64,000 nucleotides of DNA from Methanobacterium sp. (GCF_038562635.1 NZ_JBCFBO010000002.1:474798-538797); one strand, 5' to 3'. Positions 43,212-53,347 are shown, counted from the stretch's first letter. A program made the numbers and translations. Notes: generated from the letters alone by a model not told the origin.

Positions 43212-45347
43212 TTATTTAGCTTCCTGCTCCTCAACGGACTTGGTAAATCTGCATTTTGGGAACCCACTGCAGCCTATAAATTCACCATAACGACCCATTC
43301 GCTTAATCAGATGCTCACCACACTGTGGACAAACACCAACAACTTCATTTGTTGATTCTTTACCATTTCTACCGCATTTTGGGTCCAGACATGCTCTTTG
43401 GCGCGGTTTTCCAAATGATATCATTGGAAGCCCACATTTTTCACATTTGGTTTTAAGTACGTTGGTACCTCTAGGTATAGGGTAAGTTACCTTACATTTT
43501 GGATAAGCAGAACACCCCACAAATGTACCTTTGGTCCTGTAGGAATATTTCATAACAAGGTTACCACCGCATTTACATTGACCTACAATTCTGCTTTCCT
43601 GGTAAGCCTCATACAGTTTTTCACCAATCTTAGATTTATTTTCATCAATATCGTCGAGAATAGATGAAAGTTCGACTTTGGCTTCGTCTATAACGCTGTC
43701 TTTGGTAATTTTATCGGCCATTATATCTTCAAGTTCTGTTTCGAACTTTCTTGTAAGCTCCTCACTTGTTATATCTTCAGAATACTCTTTTAATGTATCT
43801 ATAAGGTGTTCACCAAGTTCATTAACCTGTATCTTCTGACCTTCAATGTATTTTCTATCGTAGAGAATAGATATTATATTTGCTCTGGTTGATTTAGTAC
43901 CTAGACCTCTTTTCTCGAGTTCACGTATTAAAGAAGCTTGATTGTATCTTGCAGGTGGTTTTGTTTCCTTTTCTTCGCATAAAATTTCATTAACCTTTAA
44001 TGTATCCCCTTTCTTAATGTCAGGGAATTTTTCATCTTCAATTTTTCTAAATGGATAATGTTCAAGCCATCCCATTTTTGCCATTCTTTTCCTGCTGAAT
44101 GAAAATTCCTGCGAATTAATATTTAATTTCGTTTTCATGGATTCTTGAAGTGCATCTTCTCCAAATACAGATATGAACCTGTAAACTATAAGTTCATACA
44201 GCTTCTGTTCATTTGTATCCAGCCCAGTAGGTAACGTACCTGTTGGGTGAATAGCAGGGTGTGCTTCATCTGTTTTTTTACCTTCATTTGGTTTTAAAGG
44301 TTTTTTGAGTGCATCTACATGCTTTTTGAACTCTGCATTTTTACTCAATTGTTTAAGTATCTTGTCGTATCCTATACTTTTTGGGAGTTTCTGTGAAGAA
44401 GTACGAGGATAAGAAGTATAACCTTCTGTATAAAGGTTTTGAGCAATTTGCTGGGTCCTTTTAGGGCTGAATCCAAATACTCCATACGCCTCTGACTGGA
44501 GACTTCCCAGATCGAAAGGAACTGGAGGTGTTCTTTTGTTTTCCCTTAAAGTAACATCTGTTACAACTGCATCTGCATTCCCACAGTCAGCTAAGATGCC
44601 GTCTGCTTCTTTCCTTTCAAATATTTTCCCTGCTTTATGATCAGCAATTATATCATCTTCAAGAGCAGCTTTTATAAGCCAGTAAGGAATTGGTTTGAAG
44701 TTTTTAATCTCTTTTTCACGGTCAACCAGTATAGAAAGTGTTGGAGTTTGGACTCTACCTGCAGAAAGCTGAACATACCTGGATGTAGCTTCCCTTACAG
44801 AATCAGTGAGATATTTGGATATATTAACCCCAAATAAAAAATCAAGTACGTGCCTTGCAATACCACTATCAACCTGATGAAAATCGATAGGTATTGGGTT
44901 TTCATAAGCTTTAACTATGTCTTCTTTGGTAAGGGTAGAAAATTTCATCCTTGTAGCTTTATCTATACTGTCTTCACCACATGCATACTTCAATGCATTA
45001 TATCCGATTACAGTTCCTTCTATATCGTAATCGCAAGCATGAACAAATTTATCAGCGCCTTTTGCAAGCTTTTTTATGGCATCCACATAATTTTTAACAT
45101 ATTTTTTCTGTTTATCTTTATCATAAAGTGGAACCCAATCTATATCAAAAATTTTGTCCTGTCTTGAATTTGTAGGTGAAAGGGAGTATAAATGTCCTAC
45201 CGCAGATAATACGGTTGTTTTTTTCCCATTTTCTTCAAATTCATAGTACGGAACCTTTTTATAGCTATTTTTAATTGTATTTCTAGAAAGCGCATTAGCT
45301 ATTTTCTCAGATGATTTTGGCTTTTCACAAATTATGACTTCATGCAT
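43212..45347 (-). CDS. topA: DNA topoisomerase I (type IA)
   Basis: A 711-residue type IA enzyme. The Toprim domain holds EVIICEKPKSSEKIA and HACDYDIEGTVIGYNAL. The active-site tyrosine is in YTSYPRTSSQKLP. The C-terminus has three zinc-ribbon modules: CKCGGNL...CSAYPKC, CEKCGLP...CLDPKCG and CPQCGEH...CSGFPKC. It relaxes negative supercoils by single-strand passage. I start at the ATG at 45347 (MHEVIICEKP), preceded by GAGTGAT; a start at 45371 would add eight residues. Monocistronic. Confidence 0.92.
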   Translation of the reverse strand: MHEVIICEKPKSSEKIANALSRNTIKNSYKKVPYYEFEENGKKTTVLSAVGHLYSLSPTNSRQDKIFDIDWVPLYDKDKQKKYVKNYVDAIKKLAKGADKFVHACDYDIEGTVIGYNALKYACGEDSIDKATRMKFSTLTKEDIVKAYENPIPIDFHQVDSGIARHVLDFLFGVNISKYLTDSVREATSRYVQLSAGRVQTPTLSILVDREKEIKNFKPIPYWLIKAALEDDIIADHKAGKIFERKEADGILADCGNADAVVTDVTLRENKRTPPVPFDLGSLQSEAYGVFGFSPKRTQQIAQNLYTEGYTSYPRTSSQKLPKSIGYDKILKQLSKNAEFKKHVDALKKPLKPNEGKKTDEAHPAIHPTGTLPTGLDTNEQKLYELIVYRFISVFGEDALQESMKTKLNINSQEFSFSRKRMAKMGWLEHYPFRKIEDEKFPDIKKGDTLKVNEILCEEKETKPPARYNQASLIRELEKRGLGTKSTRANIISILYDRKYIEGQKIQVNELGEHLIDTLKEYSEDITSEELTRKFETELEDIMADKITKDSVIDEAKVELSSILDDIDENKSKIGEKLYEAYQESRIVGQCKCGGNLVMKYSYRTKGTFVGCSAYPKCKVTYPIPRGTNVLKTKCEKCGLPMISFGKPRQRACLDPKCGRNGKESTNEVVGVCPQCGEHLIKRMGRYGEFIGCSGFPKCRFTKSVEEQEAK

Positions 45348-45706
45348 GATATCACTCAAAATAGTACTCAAATAACATTTTATATTATATGTATTATTAT
45401 ATTATATTGATTTAATTATTCTTAATATTAAGATAAATATATGTAATAATCATCTTATTTAATTCTATGATCTATTAATATAGTAACCTTCGCATATTTA
45501 AAGACATATCCAATTTATTTAATTATGAAATTTTTATATTTCAAGTCATGTAAAATAGTTAAATACTTCTTATTCAAGATTTAAATGATATACATCAAGT
45601 AAATTATATTTAAATTCATGAAATAATTAAACCCTGATTTTCAAGCAATGTACTCATAATCTTTTTCTACTACATATTGATATTATTAGATACAAAGGAG
45701 ATTAAA
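45348..45706. promoter_or_regulatory. Divergent intergenic region, 359 bp
   Basis: Very AT-rich spacer between topA and the phosphoesterase gene. It must hold both promoters. Several TATA-like runs are present and none stands out. No ORF with a ribosome site and no clear repeat. Confidence 0.3.
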
Positions 45707-46231
45707 ATGTTAATTGGCGTTATATCCGATACTCACATTCCAGAGAGAGCTTCAAAGATACCTGAAAAAGTGTTTGATATATTTAAAGATGTGGATATGA
45801 TCCTGCATGCAGGAGATCTGGTATCTTACGATGTAATGGAAGAACTTGAAAAAATAGCTCCAACTAAATGTTCTCAAGGGAATATGGACCGAGCTTGCGG
45901 TATTAAACTTCCAAAAAGTGTTGTTTTTGAGGTTGAAGGCATAAAAATTGGGCTCAACCATGGTCAAGTCTATCCAAGAGGAGATACCCAACAGTTAAAA
46001 TATATTGCAATGGAACTTGGAGTTGAAATTCTTATTACAGGCCATACTCACTGGTCATTTATAACTGAATTAGAAGATGTGCTTCTTTTAAATCCCGGCA
46101 GTCCTACTGTTCCAAGGTTATCAGATCCATCAGTTATGCTTCTAAAAATTGAAAATAAAAAAGTTGATGTAGAAATAATTAAAATTGGAAAACCGGTATG
46201 CAAGGCCCTTAATTTCCACAAACCAGAATAA
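45707..46231 (+). CDS. YfcE/MJ0936-type metallophosphoesterase
   Basis: A 174-residue calcineurin-like phosphodiesterase with the whole metal set: ISDTHIPE, HAGDLV, SQGNMDRAC, NHGQ and ITGHTHWSF, ending in LLNPGSPTVPR. Relatives cleave phosphodiesters with Mn or Ni; the natural substrate is unknown. AAGGAG seven bases before 45707 sets the start. It is followed after 50 bp by rlmE on the same strand. Confidence 0.88.
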   Translation: MLIGVISDTHIPERASKIPEKVFDIFKDVDMILHAGDLVSYDVMEELEKIAPTKCSQGNMDRACGIKLPKSVVFEVEGIKIGLNHGQVYPRGDTQQLKYIAMELGVEILITGHTHWSFITELEDVLLLNPGSPTVPRLSDPSVMLLKIENKKVDVEIIKIGKPVCKALNFHKPE

Positions 46232-46282
46232 AATCAGTTTTATTATATCTGACAATATAAAATAATATTAAAGGAGTTTAAA

Positions 46283-46888
46283 ATGAGTGAAAAATGGAAA
46301 ATTGAAAGTAAATGTGAACATTACTATAAAATGGCAAAAAAGGAAAAATACCGATCCAGAGCATCATACAAATTAATACAGCTCAATAAAAAATTCAGGA
46401 TTATTAAACCTCGAGATTACGTGATAGATTTAGGTGCTGCGCCTGGAGGCTGGTCTCAAGTAGCGCTAGATATAGTTGGAGATAACGGAAAAGTTGTTGC
46501 TGTGGATCTTCAAAGAATCAGGCCCTTTGAGCATGAAAATTTTATCCAGATTACAGGAGATTTCACAAAAAGTGAAACTGTAGAAAAAATAAAAGATGCA
46601 CTTGAATGGAATGCAGATGTGATTTTATCTGATGCTGCACCTAAATTAACTGGAATAAAGGATATTGATCAACTCAAATCTATTGACATCGTGGAAAATG
46701 CCTTAAAAATTGCAGATGAAGTCCTTAAAATTGACGGAAGTATGATTATAAAGGTTTTTCAGGGAGAAGGCTTTCAATCACTTCTTAAGGAGGTCAAAAA
46801 GAAATTTAAAATAGTTAAAACAACAAAACCTCCGTCTTCAAGGAAGAAAAGTGTTGAAATGTATTTAATAGCCTTGAAGAAATATTAG
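46283..46888 (+). CDS. rlmE: 23S rRNA (uridine-2'-O) methyltransferase RlmE/FtsJ
   Basis: A 201-residue SAM-dependent methyltransferase. The SAM site is VIDLGAAPGGWSQVA. The K-D-K-E catalytic set is seen as K in RSRASYKLIQ, D in LSDAAPKL, K in IIKVFQGEG and E in SVEMYLIAL. It methylates a ribose in large-subunit rRNA. AAGGAG precedes the ATG. Confidence 0.92.
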   Translation: MSEKWKIESKCEHYYKMAKKEKYRSRASYKLIQLNKKFRIIKPRDYVIDLGAAPGGWSQVALDIVGDNGKVVAVDLQRIRPFEHENFIQITGDFTKSETVEKIKDALEWNADVILSDAAPKLTGIKDIDQLKSIDIVENALKIADEVLKIDGSMIIKVFQGEGFQSLLKEVKKKFKIVKTTKPPSSRKKSVEMYLIALKKY

Positions 46889-47298
46889 TTTTTGGATAAG
46901 AATTAATTTTTATAGTAGGGGCACATGATCTAATGAGAAAATACATTCAAACAATAATAGGTCTATTGTTAACATTACTAATTGATAAAAATATATTAAA
47001 ATGTAATTTATTCGATTAAATAACTAAATTTCAAGAATTTAAGGATAATTCAAATAAAATATTGAAATTATACCCAAAGATCATAATCATTGCCCCAAAC
47101 ATATTTTTATTCTTCTTTAAAGATCAAATAGAGTACTCGTTTTTTACTTGGAATTAGATTTTAACCTTTTTATTGTTATTACTTTATTGAATTAAATTAT
47201 TATAATAAATGAATAACAGTAATATTTCTATTTGAAATAAGTATTATCTAAAAGCAGTGCATAAATTATATTAATGAATAAAAATAATATAATAATGT
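46889..47298. other. Intergenic region, 410 bp
   Basis: AT-rich DNA. A 28-codon frame at 46933-47019 (MRKYIQTIIGLLLTLLID start) is hydrophobic but has no placed ribosome site, so I do not call it. The rest shows no repeat or hairpin that stands out. Confidence 0.3.
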
Positions 47299-47532
47299 AT
47301 GAAGCACATAGATGAAGAACTTTTTAAAAACTCATTTTATTTCTTGTTAGAAAGTGAAGAACTACCAAGAGACACGTTAATAGAACGTATCAAAGAATTA
47401 CCCCGAGATGAGCTGGAAGATATGGCCCATAGAGCCATAAGTTTGGCATTGCGTGAACGAGAAGCACGTCATGCTCTGCAGTGCAAAATTAATCAGCGAT
47501 TTCATGACACGTTAGAAATGACTTTTTACTAA
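47299..47532 (+). CDS. Small charged hypothetical protein
   Basis: A 77-residue, helical and highly charged protein (ESEELPRDTLIERIKELPRD, then LALREREARHALQCKI). The repeated LPRD-x-L motif at about 22 and 33 is notable. No family is recognised. There is no ribosome site, so the message may be leaderless. It stands alone. Confidence 0.5.
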   Translation: MKHIDEELFKNSFYFLLESEELPRDTLIERIKELPRDELEDMAHRAISLALREREARHALQCKINQRFHDTLEMTFY

Positions 47533-47633
47533 GTCTTCTTTTATTCCTTTTTTGTGCTTAAACTAAAATAAATGTAAACAAGCCAGATCCGCTCCAGCTG
47601 TTCACCTATTTAAAAAATATTTATTTTTAGTAG

Positions 47634-48071
47634 TTAAGAAACTTCGCCAGTTACAGTACTTACACTTTTTTGAGTTTTCTGTAATTGAGCAATTGCTGCA
47701 TTAAGTCTAGTGTTAACTACATCCTGAGGCTGATTTGTAGATAATGCACTTTCCACATCTGTTATTGCAGTCTGTGCTTTTACAAGCTGAAGTTCAGCAT
47801 CAATGGTATCATTTCTAATTTTACTATTTGAAGATTTACCCGCTTGAGACTTAACTGTATTAAATGAATTGTTCAACGTAGAATACTCCGATTTTAACGA
47901 CGCCAAAGTATCATAAGCAGAACCACTACCTACATTAGAGGAAACTTTAGATGATACATCAGCAACGACTATATACGCAACAACACCTATGAAAAGGACT
48001 AACAATATTATTCCTAGAACTGATATTGTCATTGATGTAAATTTGAATAAGTTTAACCTTGATCTTTTCAT
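47634..48071 (-). CDS. Membrane-anchored extracellular helical protein
   Basis: A 145-residue protein with a basic start (MKRSRLNLFKF), one membrane helix (about 15-38) and a serine/alanine/threonine-rich outside part with heptad-like spacing (about 50-145), probably a coiled coil. It might be a surface or adhesin-like subunit. No family is known to me. It diverges from mcm. Confidence 0.55.
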   Translation of the reverse strand: MKRSRLNLFKFTSMTISVLGIILLVLFIGVVAYIVVADVSSKVSSNVGSGSAYDTLASLKSEYSTLNNSFNTVKSQAGKSSNSKIRNDTIDAELQLVKAQTAITDVESALSTNQPQDVVNTRLNAAIAQLQKTQKSVSTVTGEVS

Positions 48072-48193
48072 TATATCACCAGATTAACCGTTTTAGGTTT
48101 TATAAATTGATTGAAAATAAACTTCATTAATTAATTAATTTTTATCATTTGTATAGTAAAGGATATTATATTATACATAGATATACTTTAACA

Positions 48194-50197
48194 ATGGACA
48201 CCATAACCGAAAAATCAAAAACATCAGTAGCAAAATTTGAAGAGTTTTTCAGCACACCTGAATGCAAAGAGATTGTTTCTGAAGCGCTCGCCAAGTATCC
48301 TGACGAAAGATCTGTAGTAGTGAACTATCTACAGCTCGAGATGTTTGACCCGGACTTGGCGGATTTGCTGATCGAAAAACCAGAAGAGGTTATACAGGCA
48401 GCACAAAAGGCAATAAAAAACATAGATACAGCCAGAAAAAATGCGGATTTACAGGTGAGGTTTGAAAATTTAAGTAATGTAATTCCTTTAAGGGACCTAA
48501 AAAGTAAATATATCGGTAAATTCGTTGCAGTTGACGGAATTATTAGGAAAGCCAATGAAATCCGTCCGCGAATTGTAAATGCAATGTTTGAATGTCGAAG
48601 CTGCATGAGGCTTCATGAAGTTCCTCAAAAAAGCAACATGATAAGCGAACCTGCACTATGTCAAGAGTGTGGTGGCAGATCATTTAGATTAATGCAAGAT
48701 GAATCTGAATTTATTGATACACAAACAACAAAGCTTCAAGAACCTCTTGAAAACTTATCTGGGGGAGAACAGCCCAGACAGATTAATGTAGTTCTGGAAG
48801 ATGATCTTGTAGACACCATCACTCCGGGAGACATTATAAGAATTACTGGAACCCTGAAAACTGTTCGAGACGAACAGACAAAACTTTTTAAAAATTATAT
48901 TTACTGTAACTACATTGATGCACTTGAACAGGAATTTGAAGAACTTAAAATAAGTGAAGAAGACGAAGAGAAAATAAAAGAACTTGCAGCCAATCCTGAC
49001 GTTTACAATAAGATTATCAATTCAACAGCACCTTCTATACAGGGTTATAGAGAAGTAAAAGAAGCTATAGCTCTCCAATTATTTGGAGGATGTGTAAAAG
49101 AGCTTGAAGATAAAACCAGGATCAGGGGAGATATTCACATACTTATTGTTGGTGATCCCGGTATTGGTAAATCTCAAATACTTAAATATGTATCAAAACT
49201 GGCACCAAGGGGAATATATACAAGTGGTAAAGGTACAAGTGGTGTAGGACTTACTGCAGCTGCTGTTAAGGACGATCTCGGAGGATGGTCACTTGAAGCA
49301 GGTGCATTAGTCTTAGCAGATAGGGGTAATGCTTGCGTAGACGAACTGGATAAAATGAGGTCTGAAGACAGGTCTGCTATACACGAAGCATTAGAACAGC
49401 AGACAATAAGTATTGCAAAAGCAGGTATAATGGCAACTTTAAACTCCAGATGTGCAATGCTCGCAGCAGCGAACCCAAAATTTGGAAGATTTGACCGTTA
49501 TAAATCTGTTGCAGAACAGATAAACCTTCCAGCCCCAATACTTTCAAGGTTCGACCTCATATTTGTTGTGGAAGATAAACCTGATGCTGACAGAGACCGG
49601 AAACTGGCAAGCCACATTTTGAACATACATCAAACCGCAGAAATTCCTTTTGAGATTGATCCCGAACTCTTAAGGAAATATATTGCATATGCAAGAAAGC
49701 AAAGCAGCCCAGAACTTACTGATGGGGCTATTGAAGTACTTAAAGAGTTTTATGTTGGAATGAGAGGTAGTGCAGAAGATGAGGATTCTCCAGTTCCAAT
49801 TACAGCTCGTCAGCTGGAAGCATTAGTCCGATTATCAGAGGCAAATTGTAAAATACGCTTAGGAAAAGAAGTTACCTCTGACGACGCAAAAAGGGCCATT
49901 AAACTGCAACAAGACTGTATGAGACAAGTTGGTCTTGATCCAGATACTGGTAAAGTTGATATCGACAAAGTAGAAGGACGTACACCTAAATCCGAACGTG
50001 ATAAAATTAAATTGATTATGAATATAATTAAAGAACTTGGAGAAGAATATGATGGTAAAGTTCCAAGAGACATAATTATAGAAGAAGCATCTGCTAAACA
50101 TAATATAGGTGAAGATAAAGCTGAGCAAATAGTAAATAAACTGCATCAACAAGGAATGATAATAGAGTCAGGTAGAAATCATTACAGAGCAATTTAA
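48194..50197 (+). CDS. mcm: Replicative helicase MCM
   Basis: A 667-residue MCM, a length close to the Methanothermobacter protein. N-terminal domain with zinc ligands CRSCMRL and CQECGGR. AAA+ domain with Walker A GDPGIGKSQ, Walker B LADRGNACVDELDKM and arginine finger region LSRFDLIF. A C-terminal winged helix ends the protein. It unwinds DNA 3' to 5' as a hexamer. No intein. I start at the ATG at 48194 rather than an upstream frame start at 48149, since the latter adds a poorly coding segment. No other replication gene is adjacent. Confidence 0.95.
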   Translation: MDTITEKSKTSVAKFEEFFSTPECKEIVSEALAKYPDERSVVVNYLQLEMFDPDLADLLIEKPEEVIQAAQKAIKNIDTARKNADLQVRFENLSNVIPLRDLKSKYIGKFVAVDGIIRKANEIRPRIVNAMFECRSCMRLHEVPQKSNMISEPALCQECGGRSFRLMQDESEFIDTQTTKLQEPLENLSGGEQPRQINVVLEDDLVDTITPGDIIRITGTLKTVRDEQTKLFKNYIYCNYIDALEQEFEELKISEEDEEKIKELAANPDVYNKIINSTAPSIQGYREVKEAIALQLFGGCVKELEDKTRIRGDIHILIVGDPGIGKSQILKYVSKLAPRGIYTSGKGTSGVGLTAAAVKDDLGGWSLEAGALVLADRGNACVDELDKMRSEDRSAIHEALEQQTISIAKAGIMATLNSRCAMLAAANPKFGRFDRYKSVAEQINLPAPILSRFDLIFVVEDKPDADRDRKLASHILNIHQTAEIPFEIDPELLRKYIAYARKQSSPELTDGAIEVLKEFYVGMRGSAEDEDSPVPITARQLEALVRLSEANCKIRLGKEVTSDDAKRAIKLQQDCMRQVGLDPDTGKVDIDKVEGRTPKSERDKIKLIMNIIKELGEEYDGKVPRDIIIEEASAKHNIGEDKAEQIVNKLHQQGMIIESGRNHYRAI

Positions 50198-50436
50198 TAT
50201 AGATATTTAAATTCATTCAGTAATTATGTTTAAAGCCGTGTGATTTATCCACACTCAATTTTTTTTTATTTTTCAAAATTTTGACTATTTTTCCATGTCC
50301 AAAGAAATTTATAATTTCATAGCCATGATCATTACTTTTTTAAGTCATGAAAAGTATAACTATGTTCATTATAATTTAAAATGTTATTTTTAAGATTATA
50401 ACTAAAGCAATTCAACTTTATTGGAGGGTTGATAAT

Positions 50437-50844
50437 ATGAGCGATTACGATAAATTATTAGATAGAGCTATAGACCAGTTACCCCAAAAGGTTTTTGAAA
50501 CAAAAAGATTTAGCGTCCCTAAAGCATATTCAGTAATTCAGGGAAACAGAACAATTATACAGAATTTTAAAGATATTACAGAAGCATTAAACAGGGACCC
50601 CCAGCATGTCCTCAAATTTTTACTTAGAGAATTAGGAACTGCAGGGAATTTAGAAGGAAGCAGAGCTATAATGCAGGGTAAATTTACACACTACCTCATA
50701 AATGATAGGATAGACGACTATGTAAAAAGATTTATCATGTGCCACGAGTGTAACAGGCCAGATACCAAAATAGTCCGAGAAGACCGTGTATTTTTACTTA
50801 AATGCGAAGCATGTGGTGCTAAAGCTCCACTTAAGACATTATAA
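50437..50844 (+). CDS. eif2b: Translation initiation factor aIF2 beta
   Basis: A 135-residue protein: N-terminal helix, a central domain with TIIQNFKDITEALNRDPQH, and a C4 zinc ribbon CHECNRPDTK...CEACGAKAP. It is part of the aIF2 trimer that brings Met-tRNAi to the small subunit. GGAGGGTTG lies nine bases before the ATG. The nmd3 gene follows after about 60 bp. Confidence 0.95.
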   Translation: MSDYDKLLDRAIDQLPQKVFETKRFSVPKAYSVIQGNRTIIQNFKDITEALNRDPQHVLKFLLRELGTAGNLEGSRAIMQGKFTHYLINDRIDDYVKRFIMCHECNRPDTKIVREDRVFLLKCEACGAKAPLKTL

Positions 50845-50908
50845 ATGGGTTTTTCCATTTATACATATTATTTTTAAATAAATTTAATTAAATTAACCAA
50901 TGATTTTT

Positions 50909-51967
50909 ATGTTCTGTCCAAATTGTGGAAAAACTGAAGAGAAACTTTTTGATAACCTCTGCAGGTCCTGTTTTTTAAAAGATGTTGTTTTAGCTGAGAT
51001 TCCTGATCAGATAGAAATAACAATATGTGCCCACTGCGAATCCCGCCTTGAAAAAGGAAAATGGCATGATTTAGAAATATCAGACGAAGAAGTTATACTA
51101 AACACATTAAATGAGCATATAACCTTAAACAAATATGCTCAAGACGTTGAAATTGATCTTGAACTGATTTTAGAAAGAGGATCTACCCTTGAATTTATTG
51201 TACATATCAAAGGATCTGTTTTAGGGGAAATAATCGAGCAAGACTATAAGTTAAATGTTAAAATCAATAGAAATGTCTGCCCAGAATGCAGTAAATACAT
51301 GTCAGGATACTATGAGGCTGTAATTCAACTAAGGGTAGATAACAGAAATCCCGACGAAGAAGAGATAAACTCCATTGACATGCTCATTGCAGACAGCATC
51401 AATAAAATTTCAAAAAAGAACAAAATGGCATATATAGCAGAGCGCGTCGTGCTTAAAGAAGGAATAGATTACTACATTGGCTCTCAAAAGGTTGCAAAAA
51501 GATTATCGAATATCTTGAAGAATCACTTTGGTGGAGTTATTAAAGAATCACCTCGACTAATGGGCCGTGACAAATCCGCTGGAAAAGATCTCTACAGGAC
51601 ATGGATTTCTTTTAGAATACCTTATTTCAGAGTTAATGACTTTATCAAATATGGAAACGTTTTAGGTCAGGTTACAAGCATAGAAGGTAAACGAATTTCA
51701 GTCCATGATTTAGTTTCACAAAACCAGACCTCAATCCAGTGGCGTGATTACGATAAAATAGAAACAGTTGCAAAGAAAGAAGACATTAATGAAACAACTG
51801 TAACTGCAAAATCTCCAAATTCAATTCAGATACTTCACCCAGTTTCATATGAACCGTTAGATATAGATATAAATCCTGAAATTGCTGATGTTGAAATTGG
51901 GTCTCAAGTACCTGTGATTGAAATAGAAGGGAATGTTTATATTTTAGGGAATTTTAAAAATATTTAA
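50909..51967 (+). CDS. NMD3-family ribosome maturation protein
   Basis: A 352-residue archaeal NMD3. The zinc-ligand region opens MFCPNCGKTE and continues with LCRSCFLKD and CAHCESRL, then CPECSKYMSGYYEAVIQLR. In eukaryotes NMD3 carries the large subunit out of the nucleus; archaea have no nucleus, so a role in late large-subunit assembly with aIF6 is likely. The start may be the ATG at 50900 (three residues more) or 50909; neither has a strong site. Same strand as aIF2 beta. Confidence 0.9.
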   Translation: MFCPNCGKTEEKLFDNLCRSCFLKDVVLAEIPDQIEITICAHCESRLEKGKWHDLEISDEEVILNTLNEHITLNKYAQDVEIDLELILERGSTLEFIVHIKGSVLGEIIEQDYKLNVKINRNVCPECSKYMSGYYEAVIQLRVDNRNPDEEEINSIDMLIADSINKISKKNKMAYIAERVVLKEGIDYYIGSQKVAKRLSNILKNHFGGVIKESPRLMGRDKSAGKDLYRTWISFRIPYFRVNDFIKYGNVLGQVTSIEGKRISVHDLVSQNQTSIQWRDYDKIETVAKKEDINETTVTAKSPNSIQILHPVSYEPLDIDINPEIADVEIGSQVPVIEIEGNVYILGNFKNI

Positions 51968-52013
51968 ATGTGCAAAGTGATAATTTAAATATTAATATGA
52001 ATTATCTGATTTT

Positions 52014-52141
52014 TATAGTGAATGACCCCTATTTTGACGCTATTTAATAAAGATAATTTGCTTATGTGCTTTGAATTTGAAGACGTAAATTTAATCAATT
52101 ACTAAAATTTATAAGTTTAAAAGGTTACGTCATTCACTATA
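52014..52141. repeat. 128-bp element with 13-bp terminal inverted repeats before tyrS
   Basis: TATAGTGAATGAC at 52014-52026 and GTCATTCACTATA at 52129-52141 are perfect inverted repeats. The outermost bases are TA on each side, which would suit an insertion that duplicates TA, as with IS630/mariner-type elements. The inside (102 bp) has no ORF. It contains AAATTTATAAG near 52105, a possible TATA box for tyrS. It is either a MITE that now carries the promoter or a long hairpin in the control region. Confidence 0.5.
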
Positions 52142-52184
52142 TTACACTAATAAAATTCATTTTTAGATAATTTACGGTGATATA

Positions 52185-53141
52185 ATGGACATAGATAATA
52201 CAATAGACATGATAGAAAGAGGAACACTGGAAATAATATCCCACGATGAACTTAAAGAAAAACTTCAAAAGGATTCTCCTGTAGCTTATATCGGTTATGA
52301 ACCCTCGGGAAAAGTCCATCTTGGACATGCTATCACCGTTAAAAAGATGATAGACCTGCAGAAAGCAGGGTTCAAAATTAAAATTCTTCTTGCAGACCTT
52401 CATGCATATTTAAATGAAAAGGGAACCCTCAAAGAAATTAAGGAAATTGCAGATTACATGAGGAAATGTTTCCTTGCCTTTGGATTAAGTGAAGAAACTG
52501 AATTCATTTTGGGTTCCAGTTTCCAAACATCAGAAGAATACACCTGTAAAATATACCAGCTTGCACTTTCAACTACTCTTGCACGTGCAAAACGAAGTAT
52601 GGCACAGATAACAAGACATGAAACTGATCACCGCGTTGCAGAAGTAATATATCCTCTTATGCAGGTTATAGACATGCTATTTTTAGATGTTGATGTTGCA
52701 CTTGGTGGAATGGAACAGAGAAAAATACATATGCTTGCAAGGGAAAACCTACCGAAAGTAGGGTCTTCTGTACCAGTTATAATCCACACACCACTTCTCC
52801 ATGGAACTGACGGCTCTGAAAAGATGTCTTCAAGTAAAGAAAATTTCATAGCCATCGATGATTCTCCTGAAACTATAAAAAAGAAGATTAAAAACAGTTT
52901 CTGCCCAGCAGGAGAAGTAGAAGGAAATCCAATAATTGAAATAGCAAAACACTTCATATATGACCATAAAGACACCATGTTAATTGAAAGACCTCCTAAA
53001 TTTGGAGGAAATCTTGAATTAAGTTACAATGAGCTTTTAGAGTCATATAAAGATGGAAAATTACACCCTCTTGACCTCAAAAATACAGTAACAAAGGAAT
53101 TAATTGAAATTTTAGAACCTGTAAGGAACTATTTTGAATAG
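52185..53141 (+). CDS. tyrS: Tyrosyl-tRNA synthetase, archaeal type
   Basis: A 318-residue class Ic synthetase of archaeal length: VAYIGYEPSGKVHLGHAI holds the tyrosine site and the HIGH-like HLGH; EKMSSSKENF is the KMSKS loop; LMQVIDMLFLDVDVALGGMEQ is the D-x-x-x-L-x-x-D region that binds tyrosine. The short C-terminus recognises the C1:G72 pair of archaeal tRNA-Tyr. GGTGATATA precedes the ATG. Its upstream region carries a 13-bp inverted repeat element. Confidence 0.95.
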   Translation: MDIDNTIDMIERGTLEIISHDELKEKLQKDSPVAYIGYEPSGKVHLGHAITVKKMIDLQKAGFKIKILLADLHAYLNEKGTLKEIKEIADYMRKCFLAFGLSEETEFILGSSFQTSEEYTCKIYQLALSTTLARAKRSMAQITRHETDHRVAEVIYPLMQVIDMLFLDVDVALGGMEQRKIHMLARENLPKVGSSVPVIIHTPLLHGTDGSEKMSSSKENFIAIDDSPETIKKKIKNSFCPAGEVEGNPIIEIAKHFIYDHKDTMLIERPPKFGGNLELSYNELLESYKDGKLHPLDLKNTVTKELIEILEPVRNYFE

Positions 53142-53149
53142 GTGATTTT

Positions 53150-53347
53150 ATGGAATATGAAATGAGAATACCTCCAGGAACCCCATCAAAATTGGTGGAA
53201 GAAGTTATGGAAAAATACGACAAATTAGAATTTAAACAGACTGAACAAGGACCTGTAATTGTCGGTGAAAAACAGGACCTTGAAGGTGCGCAGGACATTA
53301 TCATCAGGGGTTTAAACCAGAGAATAAAAGAATTAGAGGATAAATAA
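53150..53347 (+). CDS. Small conserved hypothetical protein downstream of tyrS
   Basis: A 65-residue protein: MEYEMRIPPGTPSKLVEEVM, then a short strand region (EQGPVIVGEKQDLEGAQDII) and a helical end. GGTGATTTT precedes the ATG, eight bases after the tyrS stop, so the two are co-transcribed. Its 3' end is partly duplicated 100 bp downstream. No function is known. Confidence 0.65.
   Translation: MEYEMRIPPGTPSKLVEEVMEKYDKLEFKQTEQGPVIVGEKQDLEGAQDIIIRGLNQRIKELEDK

Noticed and set aside
46933..47019. 28-codon hydrophobic frame after rlmE
   Set aside because: Length recalls the microproteins, but the nearest GGGG is 14 bases upstream and there is no sister copy.
46889..47298. tRNA or other stable RNA gene in the long spacer
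   Set aside because: No cloverleaf, no GTTC-type loop and no GC-rich island, which would stand out in this AT-rich DNA.
48194..50197. Intein in MCM
   Set aside because: The protein has the usual length and its Walker motifs are uninterrupted.
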